Both the position numbers and the translations under genes were made by a program. A DNA stretch of 64,000 nt, taken from contig NZ_CP114909.1 in the NCBI RefSeq assembly GCF_027497355.1, forward strand, positions 4,049,001 through 4,113,000, written 5' to 3'. Positions within the stretch are counted from its first letter, which is position 1. Every line of letters starts with the position of its first letter. Positions 53,601 through 59,347 of the stretch are shown piece after piece. The DNA is from Micromonospora sp. WMMA1947. Lineage in GTDB: Bacteria; Actinomycetota; Actinomycetes; Mycobacteriales; Micromonosporaceae. Below the pieces are notes generated by a model. It worked only from the letters and a program-made list of their open reading frames with translations, had not been told where the DNA came from and did no database searches.

Positions 53601-53823
53601 GATCGACGCTCTGAAGGCGAACAACAAGGGAATCGGTAGGATTACCGACCTCTACAGTGAGCGTCAGCCGTGTTCGGTGTGCGCCGGGAAGCTGCCCGGC
53701 CATCTGGCGGACAATGCGAGAATTACCTGGTCCGTGCCATGGACCAACAACGGACTGATGAATTCGGTTTCCAATGAGATGCTTGCGAGAATGATCCGGC
53801 TGGCCGGCGGAGGTAGAGGCTAG
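44692..53823 (+). CDS. Secreted Rhs-repeat polymorphic toxin with Hint domain and C-terminal deaminase
   Basis: A 3043-residue exported polymorphic toxin. Order: signal/anchor (residues 1-28, SKGALIGGLALAMVATLGGA); DNRLRE-type region (about 335-440); golvesin-C-like domain (about 462-570); second DNRLRE-type region (about 770-960); Rhs/YD shell (about 1100-2520) interrupted by another golvesin-like domain (about 2020-2145); Rhs core (GFRNYDPGLNRFLTRD, GNPISFIELDGH); a hydrophobic pretoxin segment (VGMVPVVGEVADVANG); Hint domain from Cys2748 (CNSFVPGTKV, TDGHRFY, ends VLAHN); toxin of about 147 residues with His2962-Ala-Glu2964 and Cys2994-Ser-Val-Cys2997, a cytidine-deaminase-like zinc site of the XOO_2897-like kind. 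Self-cleavage after Asn2895 would free the toxin. GTG start with GGAGGG. The tip and next gene are visibly less GC-rich. Confidence 0.9.
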   Translation: MRRPSKGALIGGLALAMVATLGGAAVLPDRDPAATEQAAPSGKNDDSGLLDRLGGAARDLVAGGGHRARPEVVSAGLHRSDKPVAGRKWPAQKRVKELTGRRTENAKIYQLSDGRLQAEISATPLHYRDGRGKWQPIDTSVRPVGESGYVQGNRTNAYTSLFGDSSDELVRFERDGRAIELGLAGAAKDVSPKVSGSTVTYPGLAGGADVVYDVTSTALKEKIVLRQPPAGPVSYTFTLETAGLTAQQRDDGSIAFVGRDGGAPVFVMPPPFMYDSKDDKSSPHGKAWSDKVTQKVTRMGDTSAVTITADAGWLADRSRVYPVVIDPTIKVQPVPTDAQDVQIYSGATTTNYNDTYQLKVGTDASNAYRTLVKFDVGSIPRNTPIDDAQLQMYYSQTHHAWGFDVAMEARRVTQSWTESTATWANMNANMAAQPAGNMVTQDDGDAGTSVSGTWSYSTNTALTGLAVNGDYRFNSDTTTGHTHTWVPTITEAGNYQVEVHYVSESDRPTNAPYTVHYNGGSKTYTVDQTGSARGEWKTLGVHPFAAGTTGKVVLGDVSGKSVIADAVRFTKWGAATKKASVSNAWSSFPVRNVVQDWVNGTYANNGFMVKAVDEAAKGRGGPIYEASEYAYNNARRDYNLPKLVITYGRPGVAVSPPTTLTSTGAVLDWPAYVDPSSSTADDAVEYQVHRSIYQNFTPSAATLIAPVSTSTRTYQDTTAIPTAADNTDPLARKFYYYMVAVKTRDGQVVAGPTQSAILPKAGQITRIYRTGTTDTTLSQARPTENVDVYDGDPYVSPGNNSSYYGDTRGLVKFPTLTGIPANAKVVDADLRLYNSGLYPGTDTDEYVDVHKLTRNFTETAATWNTYDGTNAWTTAGGDYDTTWKASYNQFTNDPKWATWDVTPAADGWVKDPTKNFGLLLRQRDEANQTARAVLLSSEAPEPLLRPTLEVTYLEQTAESTYYAASTPALATANSTYTVPVTLSNPTLTAWNPTDWELAYDWKRADGVTDGADASYELKTALPKSVPAGGTVDVSAQVKTPPSSTEGNERTDYVLQWDLRNKLTGKKLSETASIPALPQNISVEEPTSDQLGLEKFYSYAGKNTGAGGTLMNNLYSGNTVWSYNAFNNPSRGLSTFVRMSYNSLDTTDTVAGYGWSLQASSMMRLGAPLDFHPNPNPTKVTLTDGDGTSHRFTWDATANEWKSPKGVHLYLQKYSSVDCKPNTDEPKAWVLTRPDRTQFFYDCEGFLSSVVDNNGNEMLFTYEERKSNNKPTKFLRYITDPTGRITLTIDYYAKGQTYDYINDTTWTRVSGATNLTNPKIIDHISQITDVSGRKLTFTYTDKGLLGELIDGAGSANGTPKTFKFAYDMTQGNKNVKLVKVTDPRGNATGVVYNYPQTGDDPKFHWTTKSYTDRLTHLTQFAYVDPDGPQGNNINTTVTDAENHASQYLLDGYGRAYQTTNAKNEVTKTGWDDDHNVIRLEEANTAVSTWAFDPKTGYPTQIRDAEAVKNNWPGTVLTYQRQLNGYVAEVVSKTSSEGRKWTFTYTAEGDVATVTDPVGNTTSADGDYTSVNTYDEWGQLLSARDANGNTTAYGPFHPSGYPTTITDASTGKSYFTYDDRGNVTEVKNGKNAKVTQAYDTFGRPTTKVEPMDAANNRFITTKAPVYDQNDNITTAYAANGAVSTSVYDKADQVVETLAPKDESGDPERKTTTTYDKVGNVLTVTEPQGNLTSTAGDYTTTTKYDAIYQPIEVTNGLGQKVKSEYDNVGNVTVLYDAKKTASAADDFTTKYEYDLNRRVVKTIDAAGKFTTARYDKDGLTVGTTDADGNESLATYDPRGALVESKVPHSKDGSGTVTYRTTKYEYDQVGNQTKLITPRGVDTADDADDFSVVTVYDALNRKKEEWSSYDKDDSRYKTPDKTFYSYDEIGNLTKVSAPPSDGQTVRNDTEYTYYDNGWTRTSKDPWDIVNSYDYNDLGQQTKNTLSSAGGSTTRTMTWQYYQSGNEKGRSEDGLPVGKDVVLVDNTDTNNTASQGTWTNGVATGQWGYDVSTAPAGSGSAQFNWQLTIPRDGTYEVFVRHPQVTGAATDAKFTITHDGGSVTKTVNQTQNTGAWISLGSYSFKEEGVQKITVTDQATGKVLADAVKLVRDNSADVDNEHKEFTYRYNPNGMMVEVKDLSPGAKIGRYDIAYDQLNQISTVKEFAGLSDTSAKNTTALTYDDNGNPLTSTHDLTWSKIEYDPRDMVAKVTNADSPTAGNQQISSFTYTNRGQLLKQTKPNGNTVDFEYYLDGATKRQLEKTSGGATVAEHNLQYQANGHPSRDVLKLMNADNSSDYIDNTYVFSYDPQDRIAKLDKTGDSTSTETYTYDANGNTVSQTVGGTTSTSKYDRNRLHSTTTAGVTSTYNYDPLGRLDTVSVGGQRAQKYYYDGFDRTAKTTAGIGANAKSTTYVYDPFDRTVSQTTAGKTTLFTYLGMDNQVLREEVAGKATKSYQYAPWGQQLTQIKHKDDGAREYSQFIYRPRGDVIGITKEDGKTRATYGYTAYGKDDSSQFTGVDKPGAQPEGEEPYNAFRFNASRWDAGSGTYDMGFRNYDPGLNRFLTRDTYGGAMADMGLAMDPFTGNRYAFAGGNPISFIELDGHLFGMSWSDIGHATLDVVGMVPVVGEVADVANGIWYAAEGNYVDAALSMASAIPLAGNAVTAAKLAKTGKKIADGIDTANDVKKGVEATTDASKALPTNTPKPKTETPAKPTKCNSFVPGTKVLLADGSTKAIEDVKVGDRVLASDVESGDRQVRPVTQLIRGDGVKKLVTIVVDTDGNSGDDTSTIVATDGHRFYLPDSGVWVTAGQLKAGAWLQTSSGTWVQIAAIRHKTQVQRVHNFTVDGQHTYYVLAGETPVLAHNDACPVGNEVRYNSDELSSAAYNARVDANSAHFPSGPRTSSPGGNVAVAKVEGHDGLIVGFSKGDGYHAEDHIMDQIDALKANNKGIGRITDLYSERQPCSVCAGKLPGHLADNARITWSVPWTNNGLMNSVSNEMLARMIRLAGGGRG

Positions 53824-53827
53824 CTGA

Positions 53828-53862
53828 CAGGAGGTGGGGCGGTCGCCCCGCCCCACCTCCTG
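53828..53862 (+). terminator. Strong hairpin after the Rhs toxin gene
   Basis: CAGGAGGTGGGGCG (53828-53841) and CGCCCCACCTCCTG (53849-53862) pair over 14 bp. It lies between the toxin stop and the presumed immunity gene, so the two need not share a transcript. Confidence 0.7.
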
Positions 53863-53877
53863 CCTCCGTCTTGCGGC

Positions 53878-53883
53878 TACAAT
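53878..53883 (+). promoter_or_regulatory. -10 box for a leaderless immunity transcript
   Basis: TACAAT lies six bases before the ATG at 53890, the distance expected when transcription starts at the start codon. No ribosome binding site and no clear -35 are present. Confidence 0.5.
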
Positions 53884-53889
53884 AGGGCA

Positions 53890-54243
53890 ATGTCTGGCTT
53901 TGATGAGTTCTCTGAATCGGTGGACCGAGAGCTCCGTGCCGCAGGTTTGCGCTCAGCCGACCTGGAAACAGGGGAAGGCGGCTATGCGATCCAGGCCGGC
54001 GAGGTGAGTAATACGGGTGAGCCTTGTCTGATCGTGATCTGGTCCGCGTCTGCGGAGTTGACAGATCGAGCGTTCGAGGAAATGCGGAGCGGCCAGCAGG
54101 GTGCCGGAACTGTCTTGCACGTGGGTCGAATCAAGCACTCGATGGCGGACGCCGTCTCGGAAATCCTCGTATCGGCCGGGATGGTCGCCCGGATCAGTTC
54201 TGACGACCTGGCCCCGGCAGTTGTCGAGGTCCTGCCCTCCTGA
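53890..54243 (+). CDS. Probable immunity protein for the Rhs deaminase toxin
   Basis: A 117-residue acidic cytosolic protein (MSGFDEFSESVDREL at the start, EVSNTGEPCLIVIWSAS in the middle), not recognised as a named family. Its position 66 bases after the toxin gene, small size, acidity and the same reduced GC content as the toxin tip are the usual marks of a cognate immunity gene. By analogy with other polymorphic systems it should bind and block the deaminase domain. Expression probably comes from its own leaderless promoter (TACAAT at 53878). The assignment rests on context only. Confidence 0.65.
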   Translation: MSGFDEFSESVDRELRAAGLRSADLETGEGGYAIQAGEVSNTGEPCLIVIWSASAELTDRAFEEMRSGQQGAGTVLHVGRIKHSMADAVSEILVSAGMVARISSDDLAPAVVEVLPS

Positions 54244-54338
54244 CCTCACGAACCGCCACCGAGGCGTTTGCCCGGAATGGCTGATGGCTCACTGCGCCAT
54301 GGCCCGCAGAACTCGTCGTGTTGATCTAGGGTGATGCG

Positions 54339-54889
54339 ATGACCGCCGGGCGCGTGACGACGGTACTGTTCGACTTCACCTGGACTCCGTTCGCCAGAGA
54401 ATCGGAACGTTGGGTGGGCAACGCGGAGGCATCGATCGACCAGACATTGACTGCCGGCGAGGCGCACCGTATTGTCGGCGACTTCGCGGGATCGGGCGAT
54501 CCTCACCGTGCTGGAACAGATTCCTGGGGTTGACCAGGCGCTGGCGTCGGTCCTGCACGCGACACGCCGAAGCAATCGAGCCGTACGCCGACACCGTCGC
54601 CACCCTGTCCGCACTGCGTGACAGCGGTGTTCGCATCGGCGTCGTCAGCAACGTCGGCCGGGACATCCGCAAATGCTTTGCCCGGCACGGACTCGACGGT
54701 TATGTCGATGCGTTCGTCCTGTCGTACGAGGTCGGTCTCGTCAAACCGGACCCTCGGATCTGGGGCGTCGCCCTCGAAGCCCTCCATGCCGCACCGGGCC
54801 AGACCCTGATGGCCGATGATCATCCCACCTTCCCGGTGCTCGTCCATGCGGCAGAGCCTCGAAGGCATGCGCGAGACGCGTGTCGGTGA
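54339..54889 (+). pseudogene. Frameshifted HAD hydrolase remnant
   Basis: HAD-like sequence spread over three frames. Frame of 54339: TTVLFDFTWTPFARES, where the expected DFSGTLF motif is altered (Gly to Trp, Leu to Pro). Frame of 54499: a helix ILTVLEQIPGVDQALASVL. Frame of 54410: EAIEPYADTVATLSALRDSG, then VRIGVVSNVGRDIRKCF and FVLSYEVGLVKPDPRIWGVA, with the last motif LMADDHPTF degraded. Two shifts (near 54485-54500 and 54555-54570) and motif loss make it non-functional. Such decayed genes are common downstream of polymorphic toxin loci where cassettes are exchanged. Confidence 0.75.
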
Positions 54890-55215
54890 GGAGCTGTCAG
54901 GGCGGGCTGGGTGACCCGATCCGCGTCGGCGCGACCTGTGCGCGGTGCTGAGGCGTACCAGGCGGGCGGTATGTACGCTGCGGGATGCCGGTACCGCGAC
55001 GGCACCCGGGCCTCCGCAGACCGGAACGGACGGCCTCGGCCTCCCGTCACCCGGCGTGATCAACCCGAAGCGTCCTCAGCGGGATTTCTGTTACCTCGAC
55101 ACACCGCCAACCACATTGACATTCATCACGCTTAGTTGTCCGGTTCGACCCTTGTTGGCCGCGATCCGCACCCCTAGCGTGGGCTGCGCGTCTAGGGTTC
55201 ACGGGGAGCGGCGCG
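54890..55215. other. Gene-free stretch before the AfsR-type regulator
   Basis: 326 bases. An ORF of 74 codons (54911-55135) has no ribosome binding site or recognisable product and is not called. The right part carries the promoter of the regulator (55152-55180); a TTGACA at 55116-55121 has no matching -10. Confidence 0.5.
55152..55180 (+). promoter_or_regulatory. Promoter of the AfsR/SARP-type regulator
   Basis: TTGTTG (55152-55157), 17-base spacer, TAGCGT (55175-55180), 35 bases before the ATG. TAGGGT at 55192-55197 could be a second -10. Confidence 0.5.
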
Positions 55216-57057
55216 ATGGAACTTCAGATTCGGCTTCTGGGCACAGTGGAGCTGTGCGTCGACGGCGAGACCGTCACGCCCGGCGCGGCGAAGAGACGGG
55301 CCGTCCTGGCCGGGCTGGCGATCGAGGCGAACCACTCGGTCTCCCTGCCCCGGCTGGCCCGGATGGTCTGGTCCGACCACCCGCCGACGTCCGCCACCGC
55401 GAACCTCCGTACCCACGCCGCCGGCCTGCGGCGCACGGTTGGTGACCGGCTGGTCGCCCGGCCGCAGGCCTACGAGTTGCGGCTGGCACCGCACGAGCTG
55501 GACGTGACCGAGTTCCAGCGCCTGGCGGCGCAGGGGAGGTCGCTGCTCGCATCGGCCGATCCCGCCGGCGCGATCGAGACGCTGAGTTCCGCCCTGGCCT
55601 GGTGGCGGGGCCCGTCCGGTGACGGCCTGCCCCGGGGCACCGCGCTGGACAACCGGTGGGCCGCCCTCGACGAGCAGCGGCTCCAGGTCTTCGAGGAACT
55701 GGCCGAGGCGCGACTTGCCGCCGGTGAACACGCCCACCTCCTTCCCGACCTGCGCGCGCACCTGGCCGCGCACCCGCTGCGGGAGCGGGCCTGGGGCCAC
55801 CTGATGCTCGCCCTCTACCGCTGTGGGGACGTGCCGGCCGCGCTCACCGTCTACCGGGACGCCCGCGCCGTCCTCGACGAGCAGCTCGGCCTGGAACCCG
55901 GCGCGGAACTGGCCCGGCTGCACCGGTCGATGCTCGACCGCGCGCCGGAGCTGTCGTACGTCGAGCCGGGAAGCGCGATCGTGACCGCCTCGGTGCCGGT
56001 CGCGGACCTTCGTCCCGCCGTCGGCTGGGCGGTGCCGCGGGAACTGCCGGCGGACCCGCTCACCTACGTCGCGCGTACCGGGGAGACCGCCGACGTGGTG
56101 GCGGCGCTGACCGCGGAGACCCCGGCCGCGGTGGTCGTCACCGGCGCCCCGGGCAGCGGCAAGACCACCCTCGCGGTACGCGCCGGGCATGCCGTCTCCG
56201 CCCTGTTCCCCGAGGGGCAGGTCTTCGTGGACCTCGGCTACCGGACCTCGGTGACGGCGGGGGAGGTGCTGGCCCGGGTGCTGCGTGCGCTCGGCGTACC
56301 GGCCGCGGACGTCCCCGAGAAGACCGACGAGCGGGCCGGCTGGTTCCGGTCGCTGGTGGCCGGCCGCCGGCTGCTGCTCGTCGTCGACGGGGTCACCCGG
56401 GCGGCTCAGGTGCGCCCGCTGCTGCCCGCCGGCCCCGGCCCGGCGCTGATCACCGTCGCTCAGCGGCACCTGGGCAGCCTGGACGGCGTACGCCGGGTGG
56501 CGCTGCGCCCGGTCGGGGGCGCGCAGGCCCGCGACCTGCTGGCGACCCTCGCCGGGCCGGAGCGGCTGGCCGCAGAGCCGGCGGCCACCGTCGACCTGCT
56601 GCGGATCTGTGGCGGATCGCTGCTCGCCCTGCGCATCGCCGGCGCCCGGCTGGGGCGGCGGTCCGGCGCGTCGGTGTCCACCCTCGTCGCCGAGCTGGGT
56701 GACGGGCGGGCCCGGCTGGACCTGCTGGCCTACGAGGACCTGTCGGTACGGGCGAGCCTGGCCACCGGCGTGGCGGTGGTCCGCTCCGACGACGAGCTGG
56801 CCGGCCGGATGCTCGAACTGCTCGCCGCGCGGCCGGGCACACCGGTGCACACCGCCGCGGATCAGCTCGGCGTCTCCCCGCAGCGGGTGCACCGTGCCCT
56901 GGACGACCTTGTGGACGCGCACCTGGCGCAGCGGGACCGGCACGGCGCCTACCGGCTGCCGACGCTGGTGAGCGACTACGCCGCCGAACTGGCCGCGGTG
57001 GGCCACGTGTCCGTCCGCGAGGCGGCCGAGCAGCGGTTCGACCCGCGCGCCGCCTGA
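55216..57057 (+). CDS. AfsR/SARP family transcriptional regulator with NB-ARC-like ATPase
   Basis: A 613-residue regulator. Winged-helix OmpR-type DNA-binding domain (residues about 1-95: MELQIRLLGTVELCVDGETV, KRRAVLAGLAIEA, NLRTHAAGLRRTVGDRLV), bacterial transcriptional activation domain (about 100-250: RLQVFEELAEARLAAGEHAH, ALYRCGDVPAALTVYRDA) and an NB-ARC-type NTPase with P-loop VVTGAPGSGKTTLAV near residue 310 and Walker B LLLVVDGV. The TPR sensor region of full AfsR is missing; the chain ends with a small winged-helix-like part (AADQLGVSPQRVHRALDDLV). GGGGAG precedes the ATG. No biosynthetic cluster is adjacent, so targets are unknown. Confidence 0.88.
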   Translation: MELQIRLLGTVELCVDGETVTPGAAKRRAVLAGLAIEANHSVSLPRLARMVWSDHPPTSATANLRTHAAGLRRTVGDRLVARPQAYELRLAPHELDVTEFQRLAAQGRSLLASADPAGAIETLSSALAWWRGPSGDGLPRGTALDNRWAALDEQRLQVFEELAEARLAAGEHAHLLPDLRAHLAAHPLRERAWGHLMLALYRCGDVPAALTVYRDARAVLDEQLGLEPGAELARLHRSMLDRAPELSYVEPGSAIVTASVPVADLRPAVGWAVPRELPADPLTYVARTGETADVVAALTAETPAAVVVTGAPGSGKTTLAVRAGHAVSALFPEGQVFVDLGYRTSVTAGEVLARVLRALGVPAADVPEKTDERAGWFRSLVAGRRLLLVVDGVTRAAQVRPLLPAGPGPALITVAQRHLGSLDGVRRVALRPVGGAQARDLLATLAGPERLAAEPAATVDLLRICGGSLLALRIAGARLGRRSGASVSTLVAELGDGRARLDLLAYEDLSVRASLATGVAVVRSDDELAGRMLELLAARPGTPVHTAADQLGVSPQRVHRALDDLVDAHLAQRDRHGAYRLPTLVSDYAAELAAVGHVSVREAAEQRFDPRAA

Positions 57058-57129
57058 GGACCGGGACCGGCGCGAAATCGGGGTGGGACGCCTCTGGTGC
57101 GCGAGCCGGTCACGGGCTGACACTGAGTC

Positions 57130-57831
57130 ATGACTCCTCAGCGCGTACCGCTGCTCGCCGGCCTGGTCGTGCTGTTCGCGGCGGCCTGCACGGCGACCGG
57201 CCACGACGGTGCGTCCACGGCGCCCACCCCGACGGCCGCGGCGGCGTCCGCGCCGGCCGGGACCGAGGCGCCGCAAGCCACGCCCACCCCACCCGTGCCG
57301 ACGGAAGCCGAGCCGACCGCCGGATCCTGGCGCGTCACCTGGGGCTGGGGAGTGCCCGGCGGCCCGGCCCGGGTGACCCATCGGGTACGGGTGCCGGTCA
57401 CCCCGCCGCCCGGGGAACCACTGCCCGTCCTGGTGGCTGTCGACGTCGGCGACCATCCGGCGGAGGGGTACAGCCGGATCACGTTCGCCTTCCGTGGCCC
57501 CACCCCGTCCTACGAGGTCTCCTACGTGCCGCAGGTGGTGACCGAGGGGCGCGGGGCGCCGGTCGCGCTGCCCGGCACCGCGTACCTGTCGGTGCGGTTC
57601 GATCCGGCCCAGGCGCACGACGCCCGTGGCCGCGGGACGGCGGAGCTGCCGCCCGCGGCCATCCGCTTCCCCACGCTGCGCGGATGGGCGGTGGCCGGCG
57701 ACTTCGAGGGGCACCTGGGCTTCGGGCTGGGCCTGCGGCCGCCCGAGGGCGGCCGGCTGCCCGTACGGCTGGGGGAGGGCGACCGCCCGGACGGCACCCA
57801 CGTCGTCTCGGTCGACGTTCGGCGCAGCTGA
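57130..57831 (+). CDS. AMIN-like domain lipoprotein
   Basis: A 233-residue lipoprotein with lipobox FAAAC (Cys20) and a Thr/Pro/Ala-rich linker to about residue 65. The C-terminal domain reads AEGYSRITFAFRGPTPSYEV, SYVPQVVTEGRGAPVALPGT, WAVAGDFEGHLGFGLGL and THVVSVDV, the pattern I know as the actinobacterial AMIN-like domain, thought to bind cell-wall material. The stop codon is part of a perfect palindrome shared with the convergent gene. Confidence 0.8.
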   Translation: MTPQRVPLLAGLVVLFAAACTATGHDGASTAPTPTAAAASAPAGTEAPQATPTPPVPTEAEPTAGSWRVTWGWGVPGGPARVTHRVRVPVTPPPGEPLPVLVAVDVGDHPAEGYSRITFAFRGPTPSYEVSYVPQVVTEGRGAPVALPGTAYLSVRFDPAQAHDARGRGTAELPPAAIRFPTLRGWAVAGDFEGHLGFGLGLRPPEGGRLPVRLGEGDRPDGTHVVSVDVRRS

Positions 57832-57848
57832 CGCGGGCCCGCGTCAGC
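57827..57848. terminator. 22-bp perfect palindrome containing both stop codons
   Basis: GCTGACGCGGG (57827-57837) is followed directly by its reverse complement (57838-57848). The TGA of the plus-strand gene and the TGA of the minus-strand gene lie symmetrically inside the arms. It probably serves as a bidirectional terminator, though with no loop bases it would fold with an opened centre. Confidence 0.6.
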
Positions 57849-58125
57849 GGTCGATGATGGTGTTGTTCTCGTCGATGCCGTGGGTGCGCCAGTAGACGTC
57901 CCACTCGTCGTCGACGTGCTTCGGCACCTTGCCCTCCGGGTAGCGCACGTACGGCGGCGCCGGTTCCTCCCCGTCCGGTACGCAGGAGCTGCCGCCCTGC
58001 GGGCCGACCGCGATCACTGGGTACTCGTCGCTGCCGCAGATGCTCTGCCGCAGGGAACACCCGGTGGTCGCCATCAGCCCGGTCAGCCCGAGCACGGCAA
58101 GAACGATCATGATTCGAGTTCGCAC
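57844..58125 (-). CDS. SCO0607 family small lipoprotein
   Basis: A 93-residue lipoprotein: signal MRTRIMIVLAVLGLTGLMAT with lipobox TTGC (Cys23), then SLRQSICGSDEYPVIAVG, SCVPDGEEPAPPYVRYPEGK and VPKHVDDEWDVYWRTHGID, which match the conserved SCO0607-type pattern. Two further cysteines (SICG, SSCV) may pair. Surface-anchored; function unknown. Confidence 0.82.
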   Translation of the reverse strand: MRTRIMIVLAVLGLTGLMATTGCSLRQSICGSDEYPVIAVGPQGGSSCVPDGEEPAPPYVRYPEGKVPKHVDDEWDVYWRTHGIDENNTIIDR

Positions 58126-58195
58126 GGGAGAATTCTCGTCGCCGCGGGCGCGCCCGCCATCGGTACGCGTACTCAGTTCCCGTGCCGTCGCCGGC

Positions 58196-58471
58196 TCAGG
58201 TCAGCTCGCCCCGCACGATCGCCACCGCCACCCGGCAGAACTCGTCCATGTCCGGGTTGAACCCGGCGGCGATGTCCGGGTGCAGGCCGGAGCGGGTCTC
58301 GTCGAGCAGCCGACGGCAGACGTCCTCCACCGGCTCGCCCGCGTACCCCGCGCGGACCCGGTCGGCGGCCGCCTGCAGGGCCGAGGTCAGCTGATCCTCC
58401 AGCGGGCCGCGCAGCTTCTGCTGCACCGGGTCGAGCCCGCTCGGATCGAGCGTGACATGTGGCTCCGACAT
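58196..58471 (-). CDS. Small hypothetical protein, 91 residues
   Basis: Soluble helical protein MSEPHVTLDPSGLDPVQQKL, with LTSALQAAADRVRAGYAGEP and a C-terminal FCRVAVAIVRGEL. ATG 58471 has AAGGGAG seven bases upstream. Not recognised. It follows the RusA-like gene by 47 bases on the same strand, so the two are probably one transcript. Confidence 0.65.
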   Translation of the reverse strand: MSEPHVTLDPSGLDPVQQKLRGPLEDQLTSALQAAADRVRAGYAGEPVEDVCRRLLDETRSGLHPDIAAGFNPDMDEFCRVAVAIVRGELT

Positions 58472-58518
58472 CGGCACTCCCTTCCTCGGCGTCCGCGGTA
58501 CCCCACCGCGGACGTCGG

Positions 58519-58950
58519 TCAAACCATCGTCGGTACGGCCGACACCCGGACCAGATACGAGAACTCCTCCGCCGGCTCCTCGGCGTACGACAGCCGGCGG
58601 ATCTGCCGGTCGTCGGACCAGAGCGCGACGTCGACAAGCACCCCGAGGTGGGCGAGACCGATGGAGGAGACCCGCTTCTTGTCCTGGAGCACCGCGCACA
58701 CGCCGCCCAGCAGCGTGCTGGCGTCGGAGGTGCGGTGCCCGGGCGGACAGCGCAGGGTCAGGTCCACCTCGACCGGCCCGGTCAGCGGGGTCCACCCGGT
58801 GCGCTGGGCCGCCGTGCAGGCGGCCTGGAGCAGGGTACGGACCCTCGTGGCCTGCCGGTGCCCGGCGGCGAAGATGGACAGGGCCTCGGTCTTGACCGGG
58901 GGCAGGCCGCTCACCTCGAACGTCAGGGCGAGAGCGCGGGTGTCCTGCAC
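58519..58950 (-). CDS. RusA-fold-like protein
   Basis: A 143-residue protein from GTG 58950 (GAGGAGG seven bases upstream; the longer frame to 59019 is rejected). The pattern resembles the RusA Holliday-junction resolvase fold: FEVSGLPPVKTEAL at the start, GPVEVDLTLRCPPGHRTSDA, a helix STLLGGVCAVLQDK and the late VALWSDDRQIRRLSYAEEP, which mirrors the RusA DD-x-Q-V element. The first catalytic pair (Asp-x-Asp-Asn and Lys in RusA) is not intact: only one Asp is seen in RTSDAS. Possibly an inactive or divergent member; similarity judged by eye. Confidence 0.55.
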   Translation of the reverse strand: MQDTRALALTFEVSGLPPVKTEALSIFAAGHRQATRVRTLLQAACTAAQRTGWTPLTGPVEVDLTLRCPPGHRTSDASTLLGGVCAVLQDKKRVSSIGLAHLGVLVDVALWSDDRQIRRLSYAEEPAEEFSYLVRVSAVPTMV

Positions 58951-59019
58951 GACGGCACCTCCTCGGGGGAATCCTGCCCAACCGGGGAACGCGCGCACGG
59001 CACTTCCCTGCAGAACCAA

Positions 59020-59347
59020 CCGATCGGGCGGGCGATGGGGGACGGCCGGAGGCGCATCGGCGTCGACGGCGACGCGCCGGCTACGGAGCCAGCCCCACGC
59101 TAGTGCAGACCGCTGACGCTGGGTAGCCTCCCCGTTTCACTACGTGGGACGAGCTGTCGGTCGTCCCGGTCGGGTTGGTGCCGTCGCCGTCACATGTCCG
59201 TGATGTTTCGCTCCGTCGCAGGTCGGGCACGTTCAGCCGCACGACACGCCCGGGGCGTCGGGCGATCGGGCCGATGCCCCGGTCGTCTCGCCGTGCGCCG
59301 GGGCGCGGGTCACTCCCCGGTTCTTCGCCGAAGAGAGGGGGAGGGTG
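59020..59347. other. Region upstream of the lpqY-sugABC operon
   Basis: About 330 bases without a credible gene between the RusA-like gene and lpqY. I find no clear promoter hexamers. The end carries the polypurine ribosome binding site GAGAGGGGGAGG. The operon promoter should lie here. Confidence 0.4.

Noticed and set aside
54911..55135. 74-codon ORF before the AfsR-type gene
   Set aside because: No ribosome binding site, no hydrophobic or motif pattern, and an amino-acid mix typical of random high-GC frames.
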